Below the pieces are notes generated by a model. The model made no database searches. It saw only the letters and a list, made by a program, of their open reading frames with translations, and had not been told where the DNA came from. The position numbers and the translations under genes were made by a program. A stretch of DNA of 64,000 nt from a bacterium D16-51 (GTDB lineage: Bacteria > Bacillota > Clostridia > Lachnospirales > Lachnospiraceae), in the NCBI GenBank assembly GCA_003612285.1, contig RAYE01000016.1, positions 26,705-90,704 of the forward strand, given 5' to 3'. This document shows, piece after piece, positions 17,498-26,190 of this stretch; the first letter of the stretch is position 1, and each line of letters opens with the position of its first letter.

Positions 17498-17523
17498 ACT
17501 GCCGCAAAATAATTTTGTGGCAA
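17498..17523. repeat. Small leader stem-loop repeat, copy C
   Basis: TGCCGCAAAATAATTTTGTG followed by GCA is a near-perfect stem-loop ending 21 bases before the GTG start of the kinase gene. It matches copies A (5567) and B (14067). Confidence 0.55.
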
Positions 17524-17544
17524 ATTCTAAAGGAGATGACTTGT

Positions 17545-19452
17545 GTGAAACTACAAAAAAATCTTGGGCAATTCTTTCTTATAATAACTGCACTAACCGC
17601 TTTTTTCGCAATACTCTTTTATACAGACAATAAATACCAGACTCCGCCCCCATATGGAAAATCCGGCGTTATAAACTTAAACACGAAAGACTTAGAGCGG
17701 GGCAACCCCATCTTCCTTATTGACGGCTGGCTGCTCACAGATAACAATGTAAAGAACAAACCAACCTATATTGGTGAATTTTCTAACCTGCAGCGGGGCC
17801 GCTTATCCATCCCACCCCATGGACAGGCATGCTACCAGCTGACATTACACTATGATGGCATTCCAAAAACTGTATCAGTAGATTTTCCACAGCTTTCCTC
17901 ACAATATACCATTTCCCTGGATGGGGTGCAATATGCAAACGGGACAGGAAATGCACGGATTACATTTTTATTGACGCCCAGCAGCCATATCCTGTCTGTA
18001 AAAACTTTATCAAAAACAGGATATTACAGCGGAATGTATTTTCCACCCTCATTAAGCACAGATAAAACAATTCAGAAAACAGGTAATATTCAATATTTTG
18101 CTTATGCCCTGGCCTTTCTGCTGCCCCTGACTCTTGCAGCGTTCACGGTGTTTTTGTGGCAGACAGAAGGAAACCTCAGCCGCTGGTTCGGGCTGCTGTG
18201 CATCTGTTACTCAGTCTATATGTTTCGGTATTTTGTATTTCTTTTTTCTATGCCTGTAGCGCCCTACTGGTTTTTCGTACAAAACCTGGCGCTGTACTGC
18301 CTGTGTTTCAGTATAATAAAACTTACTATGCTGGCTTCCGACACTGAACATAGTTATCCATGGATAAAAATAGTTTTGGCTGCATTGCCTGTTGCATTGC
18401 TTTTACTATGCGTGCTTATTCCAGTCGTCCCGACGGCAGTTTTTATTCATGGCAAGCTAATGGATATTTACTATATTTTCACCTTTTGCACATCTGTTTT
18501 TTTCGCTGTACAAGGAATAAAAACAAAAAGCTGGGAAAGCCGTTTTACATTGGCAGGCTGCGTATTGTTTGGGGAAGGGCTGCTTACAAATCTCTTTTTC
18601 TCCAACCAATTTGAACCAATCCGCTTTTTCTGGCAGTTTGAATGGTGCGGCCTTTTCCTTGTCCTGCTGTTTGCTTCCATGATGGTTTTACGCAGCAACC
18701 GCATTTTGCAGGAAAATAACACGCTCACCAATCACTTGGAAGAACAGGTAAAAATACGTACCACTGAAGTTACCCAGCTTCTGGAAGAACGCAAGGCTTT
18801 TTTTTCTGATATGGCACATGACTTAAAAGCGCCCGTATTTGCCACACAGTCTTTTATCACAGCCATCCGCAAAAGAGGCGTAGGAGTCGACAAAGAACTG
18901 CAGGGATATCTTGACCAGGCAGAAGCCAAGCAGTGGGAAATGGCACGCCGCCTGCAAGGTCTTTCCACTATCAATGAACTGGACAAAATAGAAAAAAAAT
19001 GGGAGCGGATATCTCTATGCGGAATGCTTACCGAAATTTATGCAATCTACCATGGTGAAGCCGAAGTCCAATCCATACATTTTTCTGTGGAACCGCCAGA
19101 ACATGATGCATTCCTGATGTCGCAGCCAGAAAAACTAAATATACTATTTGAAAACCTGATTTACAACGCACTCAAAGCAACTCCGGAAAATGGACACATC
19201 ACCATAACTGCAAATACAAAAAACAATAAAATATTCCTGGCTGTAACAGACAATGGCTGTGGTATCCCACAGGATGAACTGCCCCATATCTTCCAGCGGT
19301 TCTATGTAGGAAGGAACAACAAGGCAACCGGCACAGGGCTTGGATTATATATTGTACATACCATCGTCACAGAACTAGGTGGTACAATTCATGTCCAATC
19401 CACTGTAAATAAAGGTACAACATTTATTATGGAATTTCCACAAGCCATATAA
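17545..19452 (+). CDS. Sensor histidine kinase with 7TM (7TMR-DISM-like) sensor
   Basis: The 635-residue product is probably the partner kinase of the fused regulator just upstream. An N-terminal membrane segment leads to an extracytoplasmic beta-rich domain (about 35-180), then about seven hydrophobic segments (about 190-390) as in 7TMR-DISM kinases. A coiled-coil linker precedes the HisKA box DMAHDLKAPV with His425. ATPase motifs are LIYNALKATP, VTDNGCGIP and TGTGLGLYIV. The GTG at 17545 is preferred because AAGGAG lies 9 bases before it; an ATG at 17536 abuts that site and would be poorly placed. One kinase apparently serves two receivers. Confidence 0.9.
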   Translation: MKLQKNLGQFFLIITALTAFFAILFYTDNKYQTPPPYGKSGVINLNTKDLERGNPIFLIDGWLLTDNNVKNKPTYIGEFSNLQRGRLSIPPHGQACYQLTLHYDGIPKTVSVDFPQLSSQYTISLDGVQYANGTGNARITFLLTPSSHILSVKTLSKTGYYSGMYFPPSLSTDKTIQKTGNIQYFAYALAFLLPLTLAAFTVFLWQTEGNLSRWFGLLCICYSVYMFRYFVFLFSMPVAPYWFFVQNLALYCLCFSIIKLTMLASDTEHSYPWIKIVLAALPVALLLLCVLIPVVPTAVFIHGKLMDIYYIFTFCTSVFFAVQGIKTKSWESRFTLAGCVLFGEGLLTNLFFSNQFEPIRFFWQFEWCGLFLVLLFASMMVLRSNRILQENNTLTNHLEEQVKIRTTEVTQLLEERKAFFSDMAHDLKAPVFATQSFITAIRKRGVGVDKELQGYLDQAEAKQWEMARRLQGLSTINELDKIEKKWERISLCGMLTEIYAIYHGEAEVQSIHFSVEPPEHDAFLMSQPEKLNILFENLIYNALKATPENGHITITANTKNNKIFLAVTDNGCGIPQDELPHIFQRFYVGRNNKATGTGLGLYIVHTIVTELGGTIHVQSTVNKGTTFIMEFPQAI

Positions 19453-19454
19453 TT

Positions 19455-21944
19455 TTATTTATGTAACAAAAAACCATGCAGTTTATTCCGGATTCTTCTA
19501 GGAATCCTGCCAGAAGATATGGACAAATAAATGCCTGCAATACAGATACCGGCGGCTGCCATAGCTGCCACCGAAAGAAGGGAAGCTTGGCGGCTGGCTT
19601 CTGTATCTGCTGCCCTGTCAGGTTTTTCGCTTATGCCAGTTTTTTTCTCCAAATTATTGAAAGCTGAAATATTAGAATCATTTTTCCTTAACTGAAACGT
19701 TTTAGGAGTTTTACTCTTTGACAGGGTGCCATTTTGTTCATTTACAGCCGGATCTGGATATCTGCTTTCATTATTTTTCTTTGCCAGCGTCTGTGCCTTA
19801 ATGGAAGATTGTACAAAAGGAGGATATCTGTCAATTATATTTTCATTCCATAAATTCCATTTATCTTGATTGTTTGAATCATCCTCTGGTGTATCAGCGC
19901 TTACTGGAATCCTTAACTTATCTATTAAATTTTGAAGAGAAACCTTCCACCTGCCATTTTCTTTGTTCCCCGGCACCTCAGGAACCACAGGTTTTTCTTC
20001 TGGATTCTGCAGTGCAGGCGGCGTCTGGCTGCTTCCTGTATCTTCTGGATTCTCTGGTTTGTTCCCTGGATTCGGCGATATCACCGGCTGCTGGCTATTT
20101 CCTGTATTTTTCGGTTTTTCTGTCTTGTCTCCTGAATCCGATGGTATTGGCTTCTGGTTATTTTCTGTATCTTCTGGTTTCTGCCATGAAATCTGTGGCA
20201 GCCCGCCCACTGTATTATCCTCCTTATTGGCAGCATCAATGTTATCCCCAGGTGCTTCTGTAGCTTCCGGCTTATTTTCCGAATCCGGCGGTAAACCTGG
20301 CCGCTGCCCGCTGGCCGTGCTGTCATCTTTATTATCAGCCCCGGCGTTATTTTCATTTCCGCCAGAACCGCCAACTTCCGGCAGTTTAGGAGGAATTTCA
20401 TATGTACCCGGCCACGCAAGCACAAGCTGGCGCCCATCATAAACGCCGCCCTCTATTTTCAGTCCAACAAAAAAAGGAATAGGACTCCCGCCCGTTTTCT
20501 CTGCTTCCAGATATGACCGGTACGGTTCCATAGTATTGTCTAATACTAAAGCATATTTACTATTCTTTGTAGCAGGCTGTCCATTCACTGCATCCAACAG
20601 CGGCAGTCCGGGAATCTCTGCCCACTCTGAATCTCCCTCTACATATGTATATGCATGGATTGCCGCTGCCCCCGTAGGTTTCAGATAAAAAGACATTTCC
20701 AATCCATAATTTTCTGCTGACAACACCCCTGTAGGATTCTCCCCCTCTGAAACAACATTTAAAACCAGCCTGACTTCATCAGTAATTACAGGATTATCCA
20801 TCACTAATGGTTCATCCAGTCGAAAGATTCCCTGCGGAGTATTTACCAAAGTACCTGAAGGAACTGCAATCTCCTCTGCGGCATCTGCAAGCGTTATGCT
20901 TTCCCCTGCAATAAGCTGTGGCAGCGCCAGCGGTTTCCATGTAACCGGACAATCCACAATGCCTTCTGTATTCAAATTTAATTGCTTAGAATAAAACTGA
21001 ATTTCAATCGGAAGTGTATCTGGCAAAAAAGAAGCTATCTCTTCCGCTGTGGTATTCTCGCTGACAGTAAGCTGATACTGTCCTATATACCGAAAAGGAT
21101 TTGTTTCACGGACACTCATGGAAGAATCAAACATTGCACTAAGAGCAGCATCCTCTGGAACAGGCTGCGGATTTCCCCGGTCAACAACCGCTTCCTGAGT
21201 TTCATATGTAATCCCATTTTCCCTTGTGACACACAATTTCAGGTAAAAACAATCCAACTCCCCAGCAAGATAACTTTTCAATGGCTCGTATTTAGAATAA
21301 AGATAAATTTGATTTTTCACATCCAACAAATTAGATAACTTATCCGCATGTAAATAATCAAGCCAATTTACATCCCAAAATCTTTCACTGGCCTGGTAGT
21401 TTTTCCCATCCAATGAATACATCAGCTGAACACGGGTGGTGTCTGAAGGAAATTCTTTAAAATTCCCAGATACAATATATCCCTGGAAAGAATTTTCTAC
21501 TCTGACAGAAAATGCTGGCGGCTCATCGGTAACTGGAATATCAGATTCTTCCCCATTATCTTCACTATCCCCACTATCTTCCTTATCCTCGTAATCCTTC
21601 GGATTTTGAGTAATGTCTGGCTGCTCCTCTTCCTCCTCCGATGCCTGGGCAGGTTCTGGCCGCTCCCCTTCCTCTTCTAAACCCTGAACAGGCTCTGGCT
21701 GCTCCCCTTCACCCTCCGATGCCTGGGTAGGTTCCGGCCGCTCCCCTTCCTCTTCCAAACCCTGGACAGGCTCCGGCTGTTCTTCCTTGTCCTCCACCCC
21801 TTGGGCAGGCTCTGGCTGTTCTTCCTCGTCCAATACTACAGTTCCATCCAAAGGATCATCTGCAGCAAAGGCAAATCCTGGAAAACTATTTAATGTAATT
21901 AAGACTGCAGCTAACACTGCCGTAATTTTTTTTACTGTTCTCAT
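19455..21944 (-). CDS. Repeat-rich surface protein
   Basis: The 829-residue product has a signal peptide (KKITAVLAAVLITLNSFPGF, cleavage after AFA). Next come five to six acidic 13-residue repeats of the type EEQPEPVQGLEEE (about residues 36-110). A folded region of about 350 residues follows, rich in strands and aromatics, then a Pro/Asn/Gly-rich spacer (PGNKPENPEDTGSSQTPP-like repeats). Near the C-terminus is a hydrophobic helix and the basic end RIPRRIRNKLHGFLLHK. No LPXTG is present. It converges on the kinase gene with 2 bp between stops. I do not recognise the central domain. The ATG at 21942-21944 is preferred to in-frame upstream starts because it fits the signal peptide and has GGAG upstream. 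Confidence 0.8.
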   Translation of the reverse strand: MRTVKKITAVLAAVLITLNSFPGFAFAADDPLDGTVVLDEEEQPEPAQGVEDKEEQPEPVQGLEEEGERPEPTQASEGEGEQPEPVQGLEEEGERPEPAQASEEEEEQPDITQNPKDYEDKEDSGDSEDNGEESDIPVTDEPPAFSVRVENSFQGYIVSGNFKEFPSDTTRVQLMYSLDGKNYQASERFWDVNWLDYLHADKLSNLLDVKNQIYLYSKYEPLKSYLAGELDCFYLKLCVTRENGITYETQEAVVDRGNPQPVPEDAALSAMFDSSMSVRETNPFRYIGQYQLTVSENTTAEEIASFLPDTLPIEIQFYSKQLNLNTEGIVDCPVTWKPLALPQLIAGESITLADAAEEIAVPSGTLVNTPQGIFRLDEPLVMDNPVITDEVRLVLNVVSEGENPTGVLSAENYGLEMSFYLKPTGAAAIHAYTYVEGDSEWAEIPGLPLLDAVNGQPATKNSKYALVLDNTMEPYRSYLEAEKTGGSPIPFFVGLKIEGGVYDGRQLVLAWPGTYEIPPKLPEVGGSGGNENNAGADNKDDSTASGQRPGLPPDSENKPEATEAPGDNIDAANKEDNTVGGLPQISWQKPEDTENNQKPIPSDSGDKTEKPKNTGNSQQPVISPNPGNKPENPEDTGSSQTPPALQNPEEKPVVPEVPGNKENGRWKVSLQNLIDKLRIPVSADTPEDDSNNQDKWNLWNENIIDRYPPFVQSSIKAQTLAKKNNESRYPDPAVNEQNGTLSKSKTPKTFQLRKNDSNISAFNNLEKKTGISEKPDRAADTEASRQASLLSVAAMAAAGICIAGIYLSISSGRIPRRIRNKLHGFLLHK
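21620..21830. repeat. Tandem 39-bp coding repeats
   Basis: Units encoding EEQPEP-Q-x6 recur five to six times in frame in the surface-protein gene. Alternate units are most alike (GLEEEGERPEP and ASEGEGEQPEP), suggesting duplication of a 78-bp pair. Confidence 0.8.
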
Positions 21945-22072
21945 ATGTAGAAGCTCCATTTCTCTTATTAATAAAATATTAATAAGAATTATGAACCATG
22001 TCAAGCATTACCACAACCTTCCAAAAGATATTTCCCTATTCTATCTATCCTGTGTTATAATGTTTTTGATAG

Positions 22073-22122
22073 TATTACTAAGGTGGTTAAATATCGAATG
22101 AATTTTAACCGCCTTAGTAATA
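22073..22122. repeat. Inverted repeat upstream of the OLD-family gene
   Basis: TATTACTAAGGTGGTTAAA and TTTTAACCGCCTTAGTAATA pair with one G-T wobble around a 12-base loop. It lies 60 bp before the OLD-family start and between two divergent genes. There is no T-tract after either arm, so an operator or leader hairpin is more likely than a terminator. A -10-like TATAAT at 22156-22161 follows it. Confidence 0.6.
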
Positions 22123-22181
22123 TGAAACTGTAACCTTTTACCTGTTCATTCATACTATAATGATAAAGGGGGATTTCTTTT

Positions 22182-24041
22182 ATGAAAATATGTTACCTGA
22201 AAATAAAAAACTTCAAATCCATCCGGGAGTTAGAAATTAAAGACATTGAAAACGCCCTGATTTTAGTCGGAAAAAATAACACTGGGAAAACAGCAGTAAT
22301 CGATGCCCTGCTTCTTGTGGCAAATATGCATAAAGTTGAGCCATATGAATGGTTAGATAAAAACCGCCCGATTGAAATTTCAGTCCAGATTGAATTTACC
22401 AAAAACGATTTAAGCGACTACCACACAAGGGGCATTATCAGCAAAATGCATGATTACGAAGCATGGTATGAAGAATTTCAGACAGCATTCCCATCTTTTC
22501 AGGATAACATTATTTCATTTACCTGTCAGGTCAGCCCGCAGAATATTGTACGCTACAATGACGGATACCAGAAAAACAACCCTTATATATTAGATATATT
22601 TCCAAAAATATACCATATAGACCAAACCCGAAATCTCGAGGCGCTGCAGAGCGATGTATTCAGCTTCTACGACAAAGAATCCTTCCAAAAACTAAAGGAT
22701 AACAGATGTACATTTGACCCTGCCAAAACCTGTAACCGCTGTTTCCAGTGCATTGGCTTAATCAATAAAAAAGCACCAGAGGAGCTGACCCTTTTTGAAA
22801 CTGCGCGCCTCTTGCAATACAAACTGTTCCACACAAAGCTGCATGAATTTGCCAAAAAAGTGAACGCCCATTTTCAGGCAAATGGAAGCCCTTCCCAGGA
22901 AATCCAATATGTACAGGATTACGACTTAAACAGCCTGCTCCATATTGATACCGTTGTTTACAACAAAATGCGCGGCGGATCTGTCGGGCCGATTAACCTG
23001 CTCAGTGAAGGCATCCGAAGTATTTATGCACTCTCTTTACTGGAAACATATATTGAAGAAGACGGTACTCTTCCCAGTATTATTATAATGGAAGACCCGG
23101 AAATTTATCTTCATCCGCAGCTTCAGAAAATGGCAAGTGAAATTTTTTTCCGCCTTTCCAAAAAAAACCAGGTAATCTTTTCCACACATTCACCAAACCT
23201 GATTTTTAATTTTTCCAGCCGGCAGATTAAAGAAGTTGTATTGGATGAGGAATATTATACCATTGTCAAAGAAAACACAAATGTAGACGTCATCTTAGAT
23301 GACCTTGGTTATACGGCTAATGATTTAATGAATGTAAGTTTTGTTTTCATTGTAGAGGGAAAGCAGGACAGTAACAGGCTTCCTCTTTTACTGGAAAAAT
23401 ATTATTCTGAAATCTATGATGAAAATGGAAATTTGCAGCGAATTACAATTATTCCTACAAATAGCTGTACAAATATCAAAACTTATGCTAACCTAAAATA
23501 TATTAATAAATTATATTTAAAAGACCAGTTTTTAATGATACGGGACAGCGACGGCAAAAATCCAAAATATCTAAAAAAGCAGCTTTGCAGCTATTATGAG
23601 CAGCGCGCAAAAGAAGATATTGGGAATCTCCCGCGCGTTGAACCAAAAAATGTACTGATATTAAAATATTATTCTTTTGAAAATTATTTCCTTGACCCGA
23701 AAGTTATGGTAAAAATTGGTGTCATTAAATCAGAAGAAGACTTTTATAATATTTTATATAAAAAGTTTAAAGATTACCTATTCCGTTTAAGCAGCGTAAA
23801 AAAACTGCAGCGCAATAAAAATATCCGTTTTAAAAGCAAACAGGATATCAAGGATAACATAGAAGATATTAAAACATATGTCCGTGGCCACAATCTCTTT
23901 GATATATTTTATGGGCGTTACCACGGAACAGACGAACAGGAGATTTTAAAAAAATACATTGATGCAGCGCCAAGAGAAACTTTCCAGGATATCTTTGACG
24001 CCATTGATTCCTTCGTCTATTTTGAAAACAGAAAAAAATAA
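22182..24041 (+). CDS. OLD-family ATPase/TOPRIM nuclease-like protein
   Basis: The 619-residue cytoplasmic protein has an ABC-type ATPase half: Walker A GKNNTGKT (30-37), signature LLSEGIRSIYALS, Walker B SIIIMEDPEIYLHP and FSTHSP. A TOPRIM half follows with FIVEGKQD (Glu392) and IRDSDG (Asp455/Asp457), as in OLD-family nucleases. A cysteine cluster CNRCFQC (184-190) sits in an insertion within the ATPase half. OLD proteins act in phage exclusion or DNA processing; the Gabija effector GajA is a relative, but there is no UvrD-like gajB neighbour here. It is a single-gene unit with its own promoter region. A stand-alone (class 1-like) defence role is inferred. Confidence 0.88.
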   Translation: MKICYLKIKNFKSIRELEIKDIENALILVGKNNTGKTAVIDALLLVANMHKVEPYEWLDKNRPIEISVQIEFTKNDLSDYHTRGIISKMHDYEAWYEEFQTAFPSFQDNIISFTCQVSPQNIVRYNDGYQKNNPYILDIFPKIYHIDQTRNLEALQSDVFSFYDKESFQKLKDNRCTFDPAKTCNRCFQCIGLINKKAPEELTLFETARLLQYKLFHTKLHEFAKKVNAHFQANGSPSQEIQYVQDYDLNSLLHIDTVVYNKMRGGSVGPINLLSEGIRSIYALSLLETYIEEDGTLPSIIIMEDPEIYLHPQLQKMASEIFFRLSKKNQVIFSTHSPNLIFNFSSRQIKEVVLDEEYYTIVKENTNVDVILDDLGYTANDLMNVSFVFIVEGKQDSNRLPLLLEKYYSEIYDENGNLQRITIIPTNSCTNIKTYANLKYINKLYLKDQFLMIRDSDGKNPKYLKKQLCSYYEQRAKEDIGNLPRVEPKNVLILKYYSFENYFLDPKVMVKIGVIKSEEDFYNILYKKFKDYLFRLSSVKKLQRNKNIRFKSKQDIKDNIEDIKTYVRGHNLFDIFYGRYHGTDEQEILKKYIDAAPRETFQDIFDAIDSFVYFENRKK

Positions 24042-24081
24042 CAAAATTGTGTCAGAAACATGGCACACAAATGTTCCGTTA

Positions 24082-24109
24082 TTGACATATCAAATGTTTC
24101 GTTTATAAT
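24082..24109 (+). promoter_or_regulatory. Promoter of murA
   Basis: TTGACA and TATAAT are separated by 16 bp and end 57 bases before the murA start. Both hexamers are perfect. Confidence 0.75.
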
Positions 24110-24165
24110 ATTAATACTATAACGAGGAAAAGAAGATAATAAAATTGGATTTAATGAGGTGCGAT

Positions 24166-25467
24166 ATGGAAAATCAATATATTATCAAGGGCGGTACACC
24201 TTTATATGGCGAAGTAACCATTAGTGGTGCAAAAAACGCCGCGCTTGGCATCCTTGCAGCAGCGATTATGACCGATGAGACCGTTACGATAGATAATTTA
24301 CCTGATGTCAGAGATATAAATGTTTTGTTAAATGCCATAGAAGGAATTGGCGCCACAGTTCACAGGGTTGATTCCCATACAGTTGAAATCAACGGAAGCA
24401 CCATTACGGATGTTTCTATTGATTATGACTCAATCCGCAAAATCCGCGCTTCTTATTATCTCTTAGGTGCGCTTCTTGGCAAATATTCCAAAGCTCAGGT
24501 AGCATTGCCAGGCGGCTGTGATATCGGAAGCCGTCCAATTGACCAGCACCTGAAGGGCTTCCGTGCCTTAGGGGCTACTGTCAATATTGAATATGGCATG
24601 ATTAATACACATGCAGACCACCTTGTTGGAAGCCATATTTTCCTTGATGTTGTGTCCGTCGGGGCAACGATTAACATTATGTTAGCTGCCTGCATGGCAG
24701 AAGGAAGAACTGTAATTGAAAATGTGGCAAAAGAACCGCATATCGTCGATGTAGCAAACTTTTTAAATAGCATGGGCGCCGACATCAAAGGCGCTGGTAC
24801 GGATAAAATCCGCATCCGCGGCGTAGAACGGCTTCACGCAAGTGAATATTCCATTATCCCGGATCAGATTGAAGCCGGAACCTTTATGGCTGCTGCGGCA
24901 GCTACAAAAGGAAGCGTCCTGATTAAAAATGTCATTCCAAAGCATTTAGAAGCAATTTCTGTCAAATTAGTTGAAATCGGGGCAGTTGTAGAAGAATATG
25001 ATGATGCAGTCCGTGTATCCGCTAATGGGCGTTTACGCCATACACAGATAAAAACACTGCCATATCCTGGTTTTCCTACCGATATGCAGCCACAAATTGC
25101 TACGCTTCTTGCATTATCAGATGGAACAAGTACAATAACAGAAAGTATTTTTGAAAACCGTTTCAAATATGTTGATGAACTGGCACGAATGGGCGCTTCA
25201 ATAAAGGTAGAAGGCAACGTAGCTATTATCGAAGGTGTAGAAGAATTTACCGGCGCTACGATTAGCGCCCCGGATTTGCGCGCAGGCGCTGCACTGGTTG
25301 TAGCGGGACTGGTAGCGGACGGCTATACTACCGTAGACTCCATCCGGTACATTGAACGGGGATATGAATGTTTTGAAAATAAATTAAGAGAACTGGGCGC
25401 TACGATTGAAAAAATCCCGGTAGATGATGAAAGGGCAGTTCAGAAATTTAAATTAAAAGCAGTATAA
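24166..25467 (+). CDS. murA: UDP-N-acetylglucosamine 1-carboxyvinyltransferase
   Basis: MurA transfers enolpyruvate from PEP to UDP-GlcNAc, the first committed step of peptidoglycan synthesis in the cytoplasm. The 433-residue protein opens MENQYIIKGGTPLYGEVTIS with the conserved SGAKNAAL. The catalytic loop reads PGGCDIGSRPID with Cys118 intact, so a fosfomycin-sensitive enzyme is expected on this residue. Other family motifs include PDQIEAGTFM, FPTDMQPQ and ENRFKYVDEL. The ATG at 24166 follows GAGG; an earlier in-frame ATG does not have such a site. It is followed by a terminator and is a separate unit from yaaR. Confidence 0.97.
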   Translation: MENQYIIKGGTPLYGEVTISGAKNAALGILAAAIMTDETVTIDNLPDVRDINVLLNAIEGIGATVHRVDSHTVEINGSTITDVSIDYDSIRKIRASYYLLGALLGKYSKAQVALPGGCDIGSRPIDQHLKGFRALGATVNIEYGMINTHADHLVGSHIFLDVVSVGATINIMLAACMAEGRTVIENVAKEPHIVDVANFLNSMGADIKGAGTDKIRIRGVERLHASEYSIIPDQIEAGTFMAAAAATKGSVLIKNVIPKHLEAISVKLVEIGAVVEEYDDAVRVSANGRLRHTQIKTLPYPGFPTDMQPQIATLLALSDGTSTITESIFENRFKYVDELARMGASIKVEGNVAIIEGVEEFTGATISAPDLRAGAALVVAGLVADGYTTVDSIRYIERGYECFENKLRELGATIEKIPVDDERAVQKFKLKAV

Positions 25468-25471
25468 AAAG

Positions 25472-25493
25472 GTTACTATTCACGAATAATAAC
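25472..25493. repeat. Palindromic repeat element, collapsed copy
   Basis: GTTACTATTCACG is directly joined to AATAATAAC. In the full copies at 52005 and 63090 these are the left and right outer ends. This looks like an element that has lost its whole interior. Confidence 0.5.
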
Positions 25494-25511
25494 ATAAAAA
25501 GCCAATTTCCA

Positions 25512-25555
25512 ACGACCGTCATAAGAAATATGCCTCCTGTGATGGTCGTTTTTGT
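25512..25555 (+). terminator. Rho-independent terminator of murA
   Basis: ACGACCGTCAT pairs with GTGATGGTCGT around a 16-base loop and is followed by TTTTTG. Confidence 0.8.
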
Positions 25556-25584
25556 TTGCAAATACACCTGAAAAAGCGTATAAT
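25556..25584 (+). promoter_or_regulatory. Promoter of the yaaR-holB cluster
   Basis: TTGCAA and TATAAT are spaced by 17 bp, starting right after the murA terminator and 35 bases before the yaaR start. Confidence 0.65.
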
Positions 25585-25619
25585 CATAGTAGCTTTTCTA
25601 TAACAATAAAAGGGGGTAT

Positions 25620-26066
25620 GTGATTGTGGACCTGAAAATCACAAATTTACAACAGCTTTTACAGACAGAACAAAAAGCGCCTGCTGCAGAAGCAGATGGT
25701 TCCTTCCGTTTTGCCCTGTTAAGCAGCCTGGAAGAAAACGAATTACAGTCACAGCTTTCCCTTATGATGGAAGATATTATACAGCAGGGCGACAAACTCG
25801 GCAAACGGATGGATGTGCGTGACTTAAAACAATACCGCAAACTGATTCAGGAATTTATGAATGAAATTGCAACCCATACGCACCAGTTCAGCCGTGAAAA
25901 TTTTCTTGACCGGAAGGGACGCCACCGTGTATATGGAATCGTCAAAAAAATAAACCAGACATTAGATGAACTGGCTGAAGAACTATTAAGGGAAGAAAAA
26001 GACCATATTGCAATTTTAAGTAAAATAGATGAAATCAAAGGCCTTATTTTAGATATATTTACCTAA
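25620..26066 (+). CDS. yaaR: YaaR family protein (DUF327)
   Basis: The 148-residue, largely helical protein belongs to the YaaR/DUF327 family of unknown function. Family features are the central DLKQYRKLIQEFMNEIATHT, the segment FLDRKGRHRVYGIVKKIN, and the ending IDEIKGLILDIF. It begins with GTG after a G-rich ribosome site; the GTG two codons later is equally possible. As in other Firmicutes it precedes holB near the origin. It may be cotranscribed with holB across a 124-bp spacer. Confidence 0.88.
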   Translation: MIVDLKITNLQQLLQTEQKAPAAEADGSFRFALLSSLEENELQSQLSLMMEDIIQQGDKLGKRMDVRDLKQYRKLIQEFMNEIATHTHQFSRENFLDRKGRHRVYGIVKKINQTLDELAEELLREEKDHIAILSKIDEIKGLILDIFT

Positions 26067-26190
26067 TAAAACCATTCAGGCCCAAAAACAAAGGCAGCAT
26101 TTTTCACACACAAATTTGTGTCTTCGCACACCTGCCACAAATTTGTTAGGAACTGCAGAAAAAAGAACGTGTGCAGAAATGAGGATTATT

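Noticed and set aside
19963..20442. Open frames on the plus strand inside the surface-protein gene
   Set aside because: They are antisense to the Pro/Asn/Gly-rich region and reflect its biased composition; no ribosome site or family match.
21620..21830. CRISPR or minisatellite array
   Set aside because: The repeats are within a coding frame and encode a 13-residue acidic motif.
22182..24041. Gabija defence system
   Set aside because: Only the GajA-like part is present; neither neighbour encodes a UvrD-like GajB. Called as a stand-alone OLD-family protein.
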